Shown here in pieces: positions 45,004 to 54,510 of a stretch of 64,000 bases of DNA (position 1 is its first letter; each line of letters starts with the position of its first letter). A model generated the notes under the pieces. That model saw only the letters and a program-made list of their open reading frames with translations. It ran no database searches and was not told the DNA's origin. Source of the DNA: Fen-1298 sp963833465 (GTDB taxonomy: Bacteria; Bacteroidota; Ignavibacteria; UBA10030); contig CAWHXW010000004.1 of NCBI GenBank assembly GCA_963833465.1, positions 372,001 to 436,000 of the forward strand, given 5' to 3'. The translations under genes and the position numbers were made by a program.

Positions 45004-46847
45004 TTACTTCATTAGTGTCATTTTCTTGACATCTGAGAATGAACCAGCCTGTAATTTGCAGAGGTACACACCGCTTGCCAATTTAGACGCATCAAGTCGC
45101 ACCGTGTGTTCGCCAGCGCTCATCACTTGATTCACTAACGTCGCAACTTCCAGTCCCAGGATGTTATATACCTTTAAGGTAACCATCGATTGCGTTCCAA
45201 CTTGATAGCGAATTTCAGTTGACGGGTTAAATGGATTCGGGAAATTTTGTTCCAAAGTGAACTTTGTTGGAAGCGATGGAACACCTTTCACGGCTGTGGT
45301 TGCCGAGAAATCAATCGTCCGGTATATTTCAGGGACAGCACTTCCATCACCTGTTCCAAACACATTGCTGCCGGCTGCGGTATCAGCCAAATAGACAAAG
45401 TGCGCGCGGTATGTATTCACATCGGGCTTTGTCAAATTGGCGGCAGATGAAAATAGTCCACCGTTAGAATTTTGCAGCATTTGTGCAGTTGACCAAGTTG
45501 TACCGAGATCATTTGAATAACTATACCATAGATCATAATTACAAATACCATTTGGTGCAAAGTCAACTTTGCCACCTACAACGCGTGTTTGCGACCAGAT
45601 TGCAAACAAACCATTGCCATTAGGATCAACTGCAAGTGACGGATATGGAAATCCGAAAGCATTGCCGTTAGTTCCACCTGATGTATAATAACTGCTATCA
45701 AAATCAGCTACATGTGCATCGGCTGGATTCGAGACCAATTTCCAACCAGTTTGCCCGGTCTTCCAGTACAGGTACCAAAGTAATTCTGCAACACTGTATC
45801 AGTTGTTCTATAAACCGTATCTATTCCATACCCTTCGATCGCAACGTGGAGGTTACTATTTTTATCAACAACTGCATCGAGAGATCCAAAATTCGTAAAC
45901 AAGTTATAAGTTGCATTTGTGCCATACATAACTTTATCCATATCTCTGCTGATTGTTGTCCATGTCCATGTTGCACCGTCGTCCGTCGACTCGTAGTAGC
46001 CAACGCAGTTCGCACTATCTGGACCCACTTTGGGAGGTACTCCTGTACCTGCTAAGCATGTTACAAGAAACAAATGACCATTTGGAGCTACGAGGATTTG
46101 ATTGTCAATATTGCCCATTGCAAATGGAGATGCAATAAGATTTGAGTCTAACACAGTCCATGTTGAACCATAATCTGCACTCTTCTGTAGAAAAATATTT
46201 GTACGGCCGCCATCGTTATCAGTCCATAGGATTTCTTGTGTTGGTTGATTAATCGTTAACGCTGGATCGGTTGATCCCGTTGGGCGAATATTAGTATACG
46301 TAAAATTACCAGCGGCTGGGCCTGCATCTATCGCAAACCAATTGGGTGTATGTCCACAAATAACAGCAATACCATTGGCAGGGCCTCCATAGAATACATC
46401 TATTGATCCGTATCCTGATGAATGAACAGCTTTTGGTTTTGGAAATGCTTTCGTTAAGGTTCCAGTTGACCAATCATAATGTGCATACTCAACTGCACGA
46501 GCATTCAAAGGAGCTGCAGCCGTTAAATCACGCTGCATAAATTGCATATCAACCAGTGTGCCCGCTTCATTTACAACGCACATCCTTCTGTGACCGCTGT
46601 TCCAACCGTAATCGTAATCGGTCATATCTAACACAATACCATCAGCAGGTGTCGTTGCCGCTGTCACTTTCTGCAGATGAGGTTTCGCCGAGTTCTTTGC
46701 AGCAGGGACCTGAGAGCTTACATTATTATTTGTACTCTCAATGCCAACACGAACTGCCTTTTTTACTTTAATGCTTGCAGATGCATTGGCAAATATCAAA
46801 CCTAATGCTATTCCTAGCATAAGCGAAATCATCACAATTTTTTTCAT
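45004..46847 (-). CDS. Secreted BNR/sialidase-like repeat protein with sorting domain, frame broken
   Basis: About 610 residues if repaired. The signal is VMISLMLGIALGLIFANASA. The body shows BNR/Asp-box-like propeller motifs (QKSADYGSTWTVLD, YESTDDGATWTWTT, SNDLGTTWSTAQ). The C-terminal 80 residues are a textbook sorting domain: LEQNFPNPFNPSTEIRY, VTLKVYNILGLEVATLVN, AGEHTVRLDASKLASGVYL, KMTLMK. The frame changes near 45766-45775, between LQNYFGT and KTGQTGWKLVSNPADAHV, where two GTAC tetramers lie 6 nt apart; removing one base from each restores a single frame. It probably binds or cleaves external glycans; no catalytic residues were identified. Confidence 0.72.
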
Positions 46848-47321
46848 TAGATTCTCCTTCTTGAGGATGTTATTATGGATTAGAGGTTAATTAATTATAA
46901 ATGTTGGATAAATTCGTGATTTACCGTAATACATCACTTCTTTACGATGTATCTAACAACTCTAGGAGTGCAAACGATGAGCAAGAGGATGTATCAATTA
47001 TCAATATTACTCTTCCTTTTTAACTACGGAAAAAAGACCTTTAAAAATGTCTTGTATACTTCGTGACCTAAGATATTGCTTTACATACAATTTGTCAAGT
47101 AGAATTTACAGAAACATCACTTCTTAAACGATTAGTGTATCTAATTTCAACAAGATAAGCCTAATTCTTAAGGCATCGGTGCTAATTGATTAAATAATTT
47201 AAAAATTCCTTCTGCCAGTGCTTTCTGATTCGACTTAATAAATTTTCAAAATAAATGCAATACGAGATGCTTTCCCACCTCTAAAATTTCGATCGGGTCA
47301 GTGTGATTCTACTTACAATAA
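46848..47321. other. Intergenic region, 474 nt, with a long leader
   Basis: A promoter at 47070-47098 reads into the BNR-like gene, leaving an untranslated leader of about 215 nt. Two short repeated stretches containing ACATCACTTCTT and GTGTATCTAA/GTATCTAAC occur near 46930-46950 and 47110-47145. No known riboswitch was recognised. Confidence 0.5.
47070..47098 (-). promoter_or_regulatory. Sigma-70-type promoter of the BNR-like gene
   Basis: TTGACA (47093-47098) and TATCTT (47070-47075) on the minus strand with a 17-nt spacer. Confidence 0.65.
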
Positions 47322-50069
47322 TTACTTTAATAATGCAAGTCTCTGCACTGTAGAAAATCCTTCCGCCTTCATCCTGCAAAAATAGATGCCGGAAGGAAGT
47401 CCAGACCCATCGATCGTTGCTTCATGCTGGCCCGCATTTACTTCCGCAGAAAATATTGTTCGTACTTTCTGTCCCAATACATTAAATAATGCAATGTCTA
47501 CATTTGATTTCTTTGCTGCTTCAAAAATAATTTTAGCTGATGGATTGAATGGATTTGGATACGCAGGTTTAAGTTTCCATTCATACGGTACAAATGCAAC
47601 ATCAGTTTTCACACCGACCGGTGTTTCAAACCAATTAAGAATACTTTGCATCACTGCTGCACGCGAAGTTGTGCTTGATAAATTATTAATCGCCTCTATC
47701 CCAAAACCGAGAAATACCAACTTTGAATTAGTACTGAATTGTTCTACATGCACGCCTGCCACGTTTGTTCCACCCACACTGCTATATGTCAGGCATGGAA
47801 TTGATACTTCATCAGCAAGAAGAATATCAAGTGATGTTTGATTCGACGCTCCATCGCCGCCTGCAAGTGATAGCATAGCAATATTGGCTCCAAGCGGATC
47901 GCTCGGCACGCCATATACCGATTTGCCAATTACAAGATTCTTTGACCATTTGACATGAAATACATTTGACAACTCTGCAACACTTCGCGCTTGCAAATCT
48001 TCAGCGATATTCTGACCGCTTATGACTACACGGCCTCCATGCAAATAGAACTGTACGATAGTATTGAGTACGTTTCCGTTGATCGTTTCGAACTTTTTTG
48101 ATCCCGATAGATAAACTATTGTACTGCGTCGTTGGAGATCGGCGTCCGAGCTGATTGAATCACGAGCGCGTATTACTTCATAGTAATGAGAAAGTGAGTC
48201 CAATGCAGCACGAACATACATTACATTTGTCTGTGCGATTGAATCTCCATCCATTAAAACAAGACTCGGATATCCAAAGACTATCGTGACCGTTGTTGAA
48301 TCTAAAAAATTCTCTGCTTGCATCACTACTGTAATTGGAACTTCCTTCGGTACAAATGAAGATTGCAATCGAACACTTGCTAATGTAGGAATAACTGTCT
48401 GACTCAATCCCGCCAACGCAAGAGGCGTACTTGTTGTATCAATGGAGAACCCTGTTCCTCCTCCTTTAATATAAATGCGCGATGAAGTAGTTGGAGCAGG
48501 ATTGATGTTCTCTATAGTAAGGTTGAGTACACCGGTTTCTCCCGGCTCTATTCTATTGGGAGAAATAGTGTTTGCATCCGATTGCGTCATCGAGACAAGC
48601 CGCAGGTACGGATGTGTGCCAACATCTAAATCGGCATACATCGTATCGGCTTCGTTGCTTATATTGCGAACACCCACATACGATTGGGCGTTAGAATAAT
48701 AACTCACACTATTCGGATTTGTGTAACCATCGAATGTTTTATTATTTGTACTACCTGGGAATGGATCTCCTGCGTCACCACGATTTGTCCCGATATTGAG
48801 TCCACGTAATCCATCCGCTTGTTCCAAATCAACCCAATGATGGTTGGGATCAGTGTTTCCTATTGAACTTTGATTTTCATCTACATGAAAAATCAATAAT
48901 CCTCCGCCAGTAAGACTGGTGTCGAATCCAACTCTCTCACGGTTTTCGACTAGAAAATATTCAGTGCTAGACTGACCTAATGACCATAATTTATAAACAT
49001 CCGGAAATTTTTCTACTTTTTTAATAGATTGCTGCGGAAGAAAACTTGTAACAACCGTAGGTGTTACCCAACCCAACTGTGTTTTACACCAGGCACACAT
49101 GTGCGCTGGCTTTGAAGGCGTTGTTCCATCGCCCCCCCATGAACCTCCAGCCATTAGGCACCAATTACCCAAACCCTGATCAGTTGAACTATTTGTATTA
49201 TATAGATCAGGCAGACCGAAAAGATGCCCGAATTCATGACAGAATACACCGATCTCAATTAAACCGCCGGAAACAACACCGGAAATTTCTGGTTCACATG
49301 CATAATCACCGTCAACGACGACTGGTTGACCCAAATATGTATCATTAGTAAGAAAGTGCCCAGTTGATAAAATTTTGGAATTGTTGTAGAGTGTATCTGT
49401 GGGATCGGCCTTCCGATCAATTATTCTCTCTCGAATGTTCCACCTGTGCGACCAGATATTCTTTGCACCTGATTCAGCACCACCACCGGTATGAATTGTA
49501 GCTATAAGCCGAACATGGTACCCTTCCGCATCAAGACTTGTAGGATCAACATATGGTGAGAAATCGAAAGTAGGATCGATACTGAAAAGAAGATCTATCA
49601 CAAAATCTCTAGGCTGGCTTAGTCCAGTCGTACCTGCATAATATAGTAATGTCTGTGGCACTCCTGCCCAATCCGATACAGTCCCCGTGAGATACATGTG
49701 TCCATAAGATATTTCATTATAAAATTGTGTAACAGTTCCCTTGGGATTGGAATCGAAGAGATCGTTTTGAAGATTCTGTCTGCTATACTTTGGCTGAGAA
49801 TCGCTGTAATGGCCGAGAAGCACGGGCATGATAACAGTAGTTGGTGTTGCTGCTTGTGCTACGAGTTCTACATTGCCACTTTCCAGCAAGTGACGCCTGC
49901 GAGTCATTTCTTGCGGCCAATACCCAGACGAATATTCGCTTCGGATTTGTTTGAATTCCTCGATAAGATATGGTGATACTGTGACACCTTTCTTTGGAGG
50001 AGCAATTCCCAATAAAATGTTCACCGCGCAGATTGAGAGTATGAAAAGTAGATTAAAACGAGTCTTCAT
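47322..50069 (-). CDS. Secreted M6 family metalloprotease with sorting domain
   Basis: A 915-residue exported protease of the immune-inhibitor A (M6) family. Signal NLLFILSICAVNILLGIA. The zinc site is HEFGHLFGLPD (His278, Glu279, His282, with the downstream Asp). An Asn/Gly-rich stretch follows (GNWCLMAGGSWGGDGTTPSK). The middle has a CARDB-like adhesive segment and a Rossmann-like region (IVYLSGSKKFETINGN, GGRVVISGQNIAEDL). The C-terminus is a type IX-like sorting domain: YPNPFNPSAKIIFE, VLGQKVRTIFSAEVNAGQHE, GLPSGIYFCRM. Likely surface-displayed or released to degrade protein. Confidence 0.92.
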   Translation of the reverse strand: MKTRFNLLFILSICAVNILLGIAPPKKGVTVSPYLIEEFKQIRSEYSSGYWPQEMTRRRHLLESGNVELVAQAATPTTVIMPVLLGHYSDSQPKYSRQNLQNDLFDSNPKGTVTQFYNEISYGHMYLTGTVSDWAGVPQTLLYYAGTTGLSQPRDFVIDLLFSIDPTFDFSPYVDPTSLDAEGYHVRLIATIHTGGGAESGAKNIWSHRWNIRERIIDRKADPTDTLYNNSKILSTGHFLTNDTYLGQPVVVDGDYACEPEISGVVSGGLIEIGVFCHEFGHLFGLPDLYNTNSSTDQGLGNWCLMAGGSWGGDGTTPSKPAHMCAWCKTQLGWVTPTVVTSFLPQQSIKKVEKFPDVYKLWSLGQSSTEYFLVENRERVGFDTSLTGGGLLIFHVDENQSSIGNTDPNHHWVDLEQADGLRGLNIGTNRGDAGDPFPGSTNNKTFDGYTNPNSVSYYSNAQSYVGVRNISNEADTMYADLDVGTHPYLRLVSMTQSDANTISPNRIEPGETGVLNLTIENINPAPTTSSRIYIKGGGTGFSIDTTSTPLALAGLSQTVIPTLASVRLQSSFVPKEVPITVVMQAENFLDSTTVTIVFGYPSLVLMDGDSIAQTNVMYVRAALDSLSHYYEVIRARDSISSDADLQRRSTIVYLSGSKKFETINGNVLNTIVQFYLHGGRVVISGQNIAEDLQARSVAELSNVFHVKWSKNLVIGKSVYGVPSDPLGANIAMLSLAGGDGASNQTSLDILLADEVSIPCLTYSSVGGTNVAGVHVEQFSTNSKLVFLGFGIEAINNLSSTTSRAAVMQSILNWFETPVGVKTDVAFVPYEWKLKPAYPNPFNPSAKIIFEAAKKSNVDIALFNVLGQKVRTIFSAEVNAGQHEATIDGSGLPSGIYFCRMKAEGFSTVQRLALLK

Positions 50070-50181
50070 AAAATGACCTATAATAATTGATTAACGATAG
50101 AACACCGTTGATTAATATTGGAATTAAAAAACAATACAATAAGATTTTGAATAATGCAACCGGACTGAGATAATAAATGAA

Positions 50182-50207
50182 AAAGGCAATCCAAATGGAT
50201 TGCCTTT
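50182..50207 (-). terminator. Terminator after engB
   Basis: Perfect 11-bp stem AAAGGCAATCC / GGATTGCCTTT with a 4-nt loop; on the minus strand the T-run TTTTT follows. It ends the ribosomal-engB region. Confidence 0.88.
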
Positions 50208-50236
50208 CGTAAATGTAATTATTCTTAGAAAAGGTC

Positions 50237-50867
50237 TTATACAGCCTCTTTTTTCTTTTTGGGTGATGTCTGCAAATTTAGATCAATATATTTGAGTAAC
50301 TCCGTTCGCCCATCACCGCTAACAATCGAAAATGGAACGATACCTCGACAGTATCCATCTGTTAACTGACTTTGGAAGCGTTCTTTATATATTTCAATTT
50401 GTTTCCCTAATTTACTAAACGGCAACTTATCCGATTTTGTAAGAACAAGCAAATAAGGAACTTCATAATATTCCAACCAATCCATCATCATTAAGTCCAA
50501 TGGCGTCGGTTCTTGGCGTGAATCGATCAGCTGCATTGCTAAAAGAACCGATTCACCACGTTTCAAAAAATCTTCTATCAACTTCTTCCAACCCGCACGC
50601 ATTTGTTCTGGAAACTTTGCATATCCGTACCCAGGCAAATCAACAAAATAGAATTCGTTGTTGATGATATAATAATTTATCTCACGTGTTTTTCCTGGAA
50701 TAGGTACTAGTGCGCGCAAGATTCTTTTTATTGCACATTTTATTTAACAACGACGACTTGCCAACATTCGATCGACCAATGTACACTATTTCGCGCAATT
50801 CATTCTTCGGAAGCTGCCGAAGATCGACTATGCCCTGTAAAAATTCTGCCGACACAATCTTAAGCAT
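50237..50867 (-). CDS. engB: EngB/YsxC ribosome-assembly GTPase, frame broken
   Basis: TrmE-Era-like GTPase needed for 50S subunit maturation, about 200 residues after repair. The first frame gives IVYIGRSNVGKSSLLNKM (P-loop) and KNLARTS; the second gives PGKTREINYYII, FVDLPGYGYAKFPEQM (switch II, DxxG) and LLVLTKSDK (NKxD equivalent). In normal EngB, LARTS is followed directly by xTPGKT, so the break is tightly placed at 50700-50710, at a GTAC (50704-50707), with one base too many. It starts after the rplQ terminator. An essential gene in many bacteria, so the break is unlikely to be a true null. Confidence 0.88.
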
Positions 50868-50894
50868 ACTTTTCTCCTACACAATAAAAGCAAG

Positions 50895-50919
50895 AAAGGA
50901 TAGCAATATGCTATCCTTT
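50895..50919 (-). terminator. Terminator between rplQ and engB
   Basis: Perfect 11-bp stem AAAGGATAGCA / TGCTATCCTTT with a 3-nt loop just after the rplQ stop. The T-run is stronger on the plus side (TTTTTTATT), but only minus-strand genes flank it. It probably ends the ribosomal operon. Confidence 0.78.
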
Positions 50920-50932
50920 TTTATTCTCCATA

Positions 50933-51493
50933 TTACTCCACAACGACTGGAGGCGAACCTGCATTAGTTTCCGGAGCGTTATTCGATTCCTTCTCAGGCA
51001 TTTCTGATATCGTGGCGACACCGGAACGCTTTTTCGTTTTCGATTCTCCTTTTTTACGAGAAGTGGATTTCTTAGTTGCTTTTGTTGCCCCCTTTTCCTG
51101 ACCAACATTAAAATCCACAAGCTCCAGCACAGCTAATTCTGCACCATCACCCAATCGTCTACCAAGTTTTATAACTCGCGTGTATCCGCCTGGACGTGCA
51201 GCAACCTTTGGTGCAATGTCCTTAAACAATGTCGTCACTGCAGTTTTATTTCGCAGAGATGCAAATACTTCACGCCGTGCAGAAATATTTTTCTTATCGA
51301 GCGTAGATTCGATTGCAACAGCATTCTTTGCCCGTGTGATAATTTTTTCCACGAACATTCTTGTCTCTTTTGCTTTTGCAACGGTGGTTTTGATTCTCTT
51401 ATGGGTAATCAAAGCAGCACACAGCGCTGCAAGAGTTGCTTTGCGATGACTGCTTGTTCGTTTAAGTTTTCGCCCTGAGTTTTGATGACGCAT
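50933..51493 (-). CDS. rplQ: 50S ribosomal protein bL17 with basic C-terminal extension
   Basis: Lines the peptide exit tunnel surface. The core is MRHQNSGRKLKRTSSHRKAT, AALCAALITHKRIKTTVAKA, RREVFASLRNKTAVTTLF and GGYTRVIKLGRRLGDGAELA, then VLELVDFN. About 65 residues beyond the core are Lys/Ser/Thr-rich and end in a Glu/Asn-rich tail, longer than E. coli bL17 but common in this group. Last gene of the alpha operon. Confidence 0.96.
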   Translation of the reverse strand: MRHQNSGRKLKRTSSHRKATLAALCAALITHKRIKTTVAKAKETRMFVEKIITRAKNAVAIESTLDKKNISARREVFASLRNKTAVTTLFKDIAPKVAARPGGYTRVIKLGRRLGDGAELAVLELVDFNVGQEKGATKATKKSTSRKKGESKTKKRSGVATISEMPEKESNNAPETNAGSPPVVVE

Positions 51494-51536
51494 ACTTCAA
51501 TTTCCTTTTCCAAAAGGATGGATTTTTCACAGCTAC

Positions 51537-52520
51537 TTAGTCATTACCTTCTGTTAAATATTTTTCAATATCCATCCCGAATGTCAATCCATGCTGCTCA
51601 ACGATTTCTGAAAGCTCTGCCAGAGACTTGCGTCCAAAGTTGCGGAATTTCAATAACTCGGATTCGCTGCGCCGCACTAAATCTGCCATTGATTTAATAT
51701 TAGCAGAACGTAAGCAATTATGAGAACGTACTGATAATTCCAACTCATCTACGGACATTTTTAGAATTTTCCTTACTCTGCCAATCTCTGCTTCTTGCTC
51801 AGTTTCTGCTTTTTCTGCTTCCGGTTCTATGCCAAAATTAATAAAGAGCTGCAAGTGATCTCGCAATATTTTTGCTGCATAAGTCACTGCTTCTTCTGGA
51901 GTTATCGAACCATCGGTTTCAATATCAAGAACAAGTTTTTCAAAATCAGTCTGCTCGCCGACTCGAGTAGGCTCAACCGTATAACGAACATTCACTATAG
52001 GAGTAAAGATTGAATCTATAGCGATCGTTCCTAACGGCAGATCTGCTGATTTATTTTCTTCAGCAGGAACATACCCTTTTCCGCGGCCAAGGCGCAATTC
52101 AATCTCGAAATCTGCATCCTTATTCAGCGAAGCAAGATGGGAATCCGGGTTTAAAATTTCTATTTCGGATGAAAACTTCTGAAGATCTCCGCTTTTTAAC
52201 TCCCCGGGACCTTTCACATGCATCATCACCTTTACTGCTTTTTTATTAGTGGGTTTTATTCGGAGTTGTTTCAGATTTAGAATAAAATCGGAGACATCTT
52301 CGACCATTCCTTTAATCGTAGAGAATTCATGATGAATTCCTTCAACACGAATTGCGGTAATTGCTGTGCCCGGTAAAGATGACAACAATACGCGGCGCAT
52401 AGAATTCCCAATGGTCACTCCAAATCCTTTTTCCAACGGCTGAAGTGTGAATCTACCCGAGGTAACAGAATATGTCGACTGTTCCAGTTCGACTTTTTCA
52501 GGCATTTGTAGGGTACTCAT
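51537..52520 (-). CDS. rpoA: RNA polymerase alpha subunit
   Basis: A 327-residue subunit: an N-terminal dimerisation and assembly domain (RFTLQPLEKGFGVTIGNSMR, VLLSSLPGTAITAIRVEG, HEFSTIKGMVEDVSDFILNL) and a C-terminal domain (ELSVRSHNCLRSANIKSMAD, FRNFGRKSLAEL) that contacts UP elements and activators. The linker is Glu-rich. It lies between rpsD and rplQ, as usual. Confidence 0.98.
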   Translation of the reverse strand: MSTLQMPEKVELEQSTYSVTSGRFTLQPLEKGFGVTIGNSMRRVLLSSLPGTAITAIRVEGIHHEFSTIKGMVEDVSDFILNLKQLRIKPTNKKAVKVMMHVKGPGELKSGDLQKFSSEIEILNPDSHLASLNKDADFEIELRLGRGKGYVPAEENKSADLPLGTIAIDSIFTPIVNVRYTVEPTRVGEQTDFEKLVLDIETDGSITPEEAVTYAAKILRDHLQLFINFGIEPEAEKAETEQEAEIGRVRKILKMSVDELELSVRSHNCLRSANIKSMADLVRRSESELLKFRNFGRKSLAELSEIVEQHGLTFGMDIEKYLTEGND

Positions 52521-52584
52521 AATCTTCCTTTTCCCGAGTTCATCGAGGTGGATAAAAGTTTTTGTTTCATAGTTAAGTTTTCAA

Positions 52585-53215
52585 TTATTTAGAATACAAC
52601 TCTACAATCAATTGTTCATTTGCATTCAATGGAATATCTGCGCGTTCTGGTATATTCAAAAACGTACCAGTCATTGTTGCTTTATCAATACTGAGCCATG
52701 GCAGCATTGAAGTATCCTTCACGCGTTTCATAGCATCGTGGATCAGAGACAGCTTCTTTGCATGATCTCTAACTTGAATAACATCGCCGGGATTGATAAG
52801 ATACGATGGAACATCAACAATTTTATTATTCACCGTAAAATGCCGGTGGACAACTAATTGCCGTGCCGCCTTGCGCGATGGCGCAAAGCCCAGCCGATAT
52901 ATTACATTATCAACACGGCGCTCCAACATTTTCACTAAAGCATCGCCAGTACCGGCCTGTCTGCTGAGATGCTCGGTGGAAATAATTTCGGAATTGCGCC
53001 TCCAAAATTCCATACATCCTGCGTACCTTTTGTTTTTCGCGCAATTGTATACCGTACTCAGATATACGTGATCGGCGAGATTGACCATGCTGACCTGGAG
53101 CATAACTCCGCTTTTCAAGCGGACACTTTTCCGATAAGCATTTTGTTCCTTTTAAGAACAATTTTTGTTTTTCTCGACGGCATAATTTGCAATTGGCATC
53201 AATGTATCTTGCCAT
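52585..53215 (-). CDS. rpsD: 30S ribosomal protein uS4, frame broken
   Basis: Primary 16S rRNA-binding protein. The first frame covers MARYIDANCKLCRREKQKLF, CPLEKRSYAPGQHGQ and RRMYGILEAQFRNYFHRASQ to QTG; the second covers TGDALVKMLERRVDNVIYRL, GFAPSRKAARQLVVHRHFTV and the S4 RNA-binding domain to VELYSK. Joining at QTG-R-TGDALVK matches the family with no gap or extra residue, placing one surplus base at GTAC 52949-52952. Cysteines in CKLCRREK and CLSEKC suggest a zinc-binding C+ form. It is essential, so the break is almost certainly not biological loss. Confidence 0.93.
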
Positions 53216-53306
53216 AATTCTCCTAAAAATTATTTATTTTCGATTTGCGATTTCATAAATGCATAACCAATCACGCAATCATTAAATCACTCAATCGGAT
53301 ATTCAC

Positions 53307-53702
53307 TTACACTCTTCTACGTTTTGGCGGACGGCATCCGTTATGCGGAATTGGCGTAATGTCTCGAATCAATGTCACTTCCAATCCTGCAGTTTGTAAT
53401 GAACGCACAGCTGCTTCTCGTCCGCCGCCAGGTCCTTTGATAAATACTTCAACTCGTCGAAGTCCAAGATCACGCGCCTCTTTTGCAGCTGTTTCAGCAG
53501 CGACCTGAGCAGCAAATGGAGTACTTTTTCGTGAACCTTTAAACCCGTTTTTTCCAGACGTTGACCAAGCAATAACGTTGCCATACGTATCTGTTAGTGT
53601 TACGATCGTATTATTAAAAGTTGCTTTGATGAACGCTTTTCCGTTTGCATCAACATGGACTTTCTTTTTTTTCTTTGTAACTGGTGCTGTTTGCTTAGCC
53701 AA
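53307..53702 (-). CDS. rpsK: 30S ribosomal protein uS11
   Basis: 131 residues. AFIKATFNNTIVTLTDTYGN, VIAWSTSGKNGFKGSRKSTP, VEVFIKGPGGGREAAVRSLQ, and the C-terminal IRDITPIPHNGCRPPKRRRV tip are typical. It forms the 30S platform. Between rpsM and rpsD. Confidence 0.98.
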   Translation of the reverse strand: MAKQTAPVTKKKKKVHVDANGKAFIKATFNNTIVTLTDTYGNVIAWSTSGKNGFKGSRKSTPFAAQVAAETAAKEARDLGLRRVEVFIKGPGGGREAAVRSLQTAGLEVTLIRDITPIPHNGCRPPKRRRV

Positions 53703-53735
53703 TGAAATTATCCTTTAAAAATTTCTACAAATTAA

Positions 53736-54119
53736 TTATTTCTTCTCAAGCGCTTTCTTCTTGCCTGCAACTGTCTTTCTTTTGCCTTTTCTTGTTCGGG
53801 AATTAGTACGGGTTCTCTGACCGCGAACCGGCAGTCCCTTACGATGGCGCAAACCGCGGTAACAGCCAATATCCATCAGTCGTTTTGTGTTAAGCTGATT
53901 CTCACTTCGAAGTGCACCTTCTACCTTTAAGTCAGATTGAATGACGGCACGAATTGCCGCAACTTCTTCGTCATTCAAATCGCCGACCTTTTTAGCACCG
54001 TCGATCTTAGTTTTTTCAAGAATCTCTAACGCTGTAGACCTGCCTATTCCGTAAATATAAGTAAGGCCGATTTCAGTACATTTATTTTTAGGTAAATCAA
54101 CTCCAGCAATACGAGCCAC
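53736..54119 (-). CDS. rpsM: 30S ribosomal protein uS13
   Basis: 127 residues. MARIAGVDLPKNKCTEIGLT, YIYGIGRSTA, RGLRHRKGLPVRGQRTRTNS and a Lys-rich tail. It sits in the 30S head and contacts the 50S. It follows rpmJ closely. Confidence 0.98.
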   Translation of the reverse strand: MARIAGVDLPKNKCTEIGLTYIYGIGRSTALEILEKTKIDGAKKVGDLNDEEVAAIRAVIQSDLKVEGALRSENQLNTKRLMDIGCYRGLRHRKGLPVRGQRTRTNSRTRKGKRKTVAGKKKALEKK

Positions 54120-54134
54120 GTCTTTACTCCTTGT

Positions 54135-54248
54135 TTATCCTTGCCGCTGTTTGTGTTTCGGATTCTTGCAGATAATCCGAACGACACCCTTACGCCGGAT
54201 TATCTTACAATTCTCACACAACTTTTTCACAGATGATCTAACTTTCAT
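54135..54248 (-). CDS. rpmJ: 50S ribosomal protein bL36
   Basis: A 37-residue protein read from ATG 54248 to TAA: MKVRSSVKKLCENCKIIRRK, then GVVRIICKNPKHKQRQG. The zinc-binding C-x2-C-x12-C-x4-H pattern is intact (C+ form). It lies between infA and rpsM in the usual order. Confidence 0.96.
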   Translation of the reverse strand: MKVRSSVKKLCENCKIIRRKGVVRIICKNPKHKQRQG

Positions 54249-54285
54249 TTTATATACCTCATTTGTACTTCTTCAATTTCAAAAT

Positions 54286-54504
54286 TTATTTATACCGATA
54301 GGTAATCCGACCTTTAGATAAATCATACGGCGACATTTCTACCGTTACACGATCTCCGACCAGAATCTTGATATAATGCATCCGCATTTTTCCAGAAATA
54401 TGAGCAAAGATTTCTACACCGTTGTCAAGCTTCACACGGAATGTTGCATTAGGCAACGTATCCGTTATAATTCCATCAACCTTGATCGGTCCTTGCTTCG
54501 CCAT
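54286..54504 (-). CDS. infA: Translation initiation factor IF-1
   Basis: A 72-residue OB-fold protein: IKVDGIITDTLPNATFRVKL, HISGKMRMHYIKILVGDRVT, VEMSPYDLSKGRITYRYK. Binds the 30S A site during initiation. Starts 6 nt after map. Confidence 0.98.
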   Translation of the reverse strand: MAKQGPIKVDGIITDTLPNATFRVKLDNGVEIFAHISGKMRMHYIKILVGDRVTVEMSPYDLSKGRITYRYK

Positions 54505-54510
54505 TCTTAC

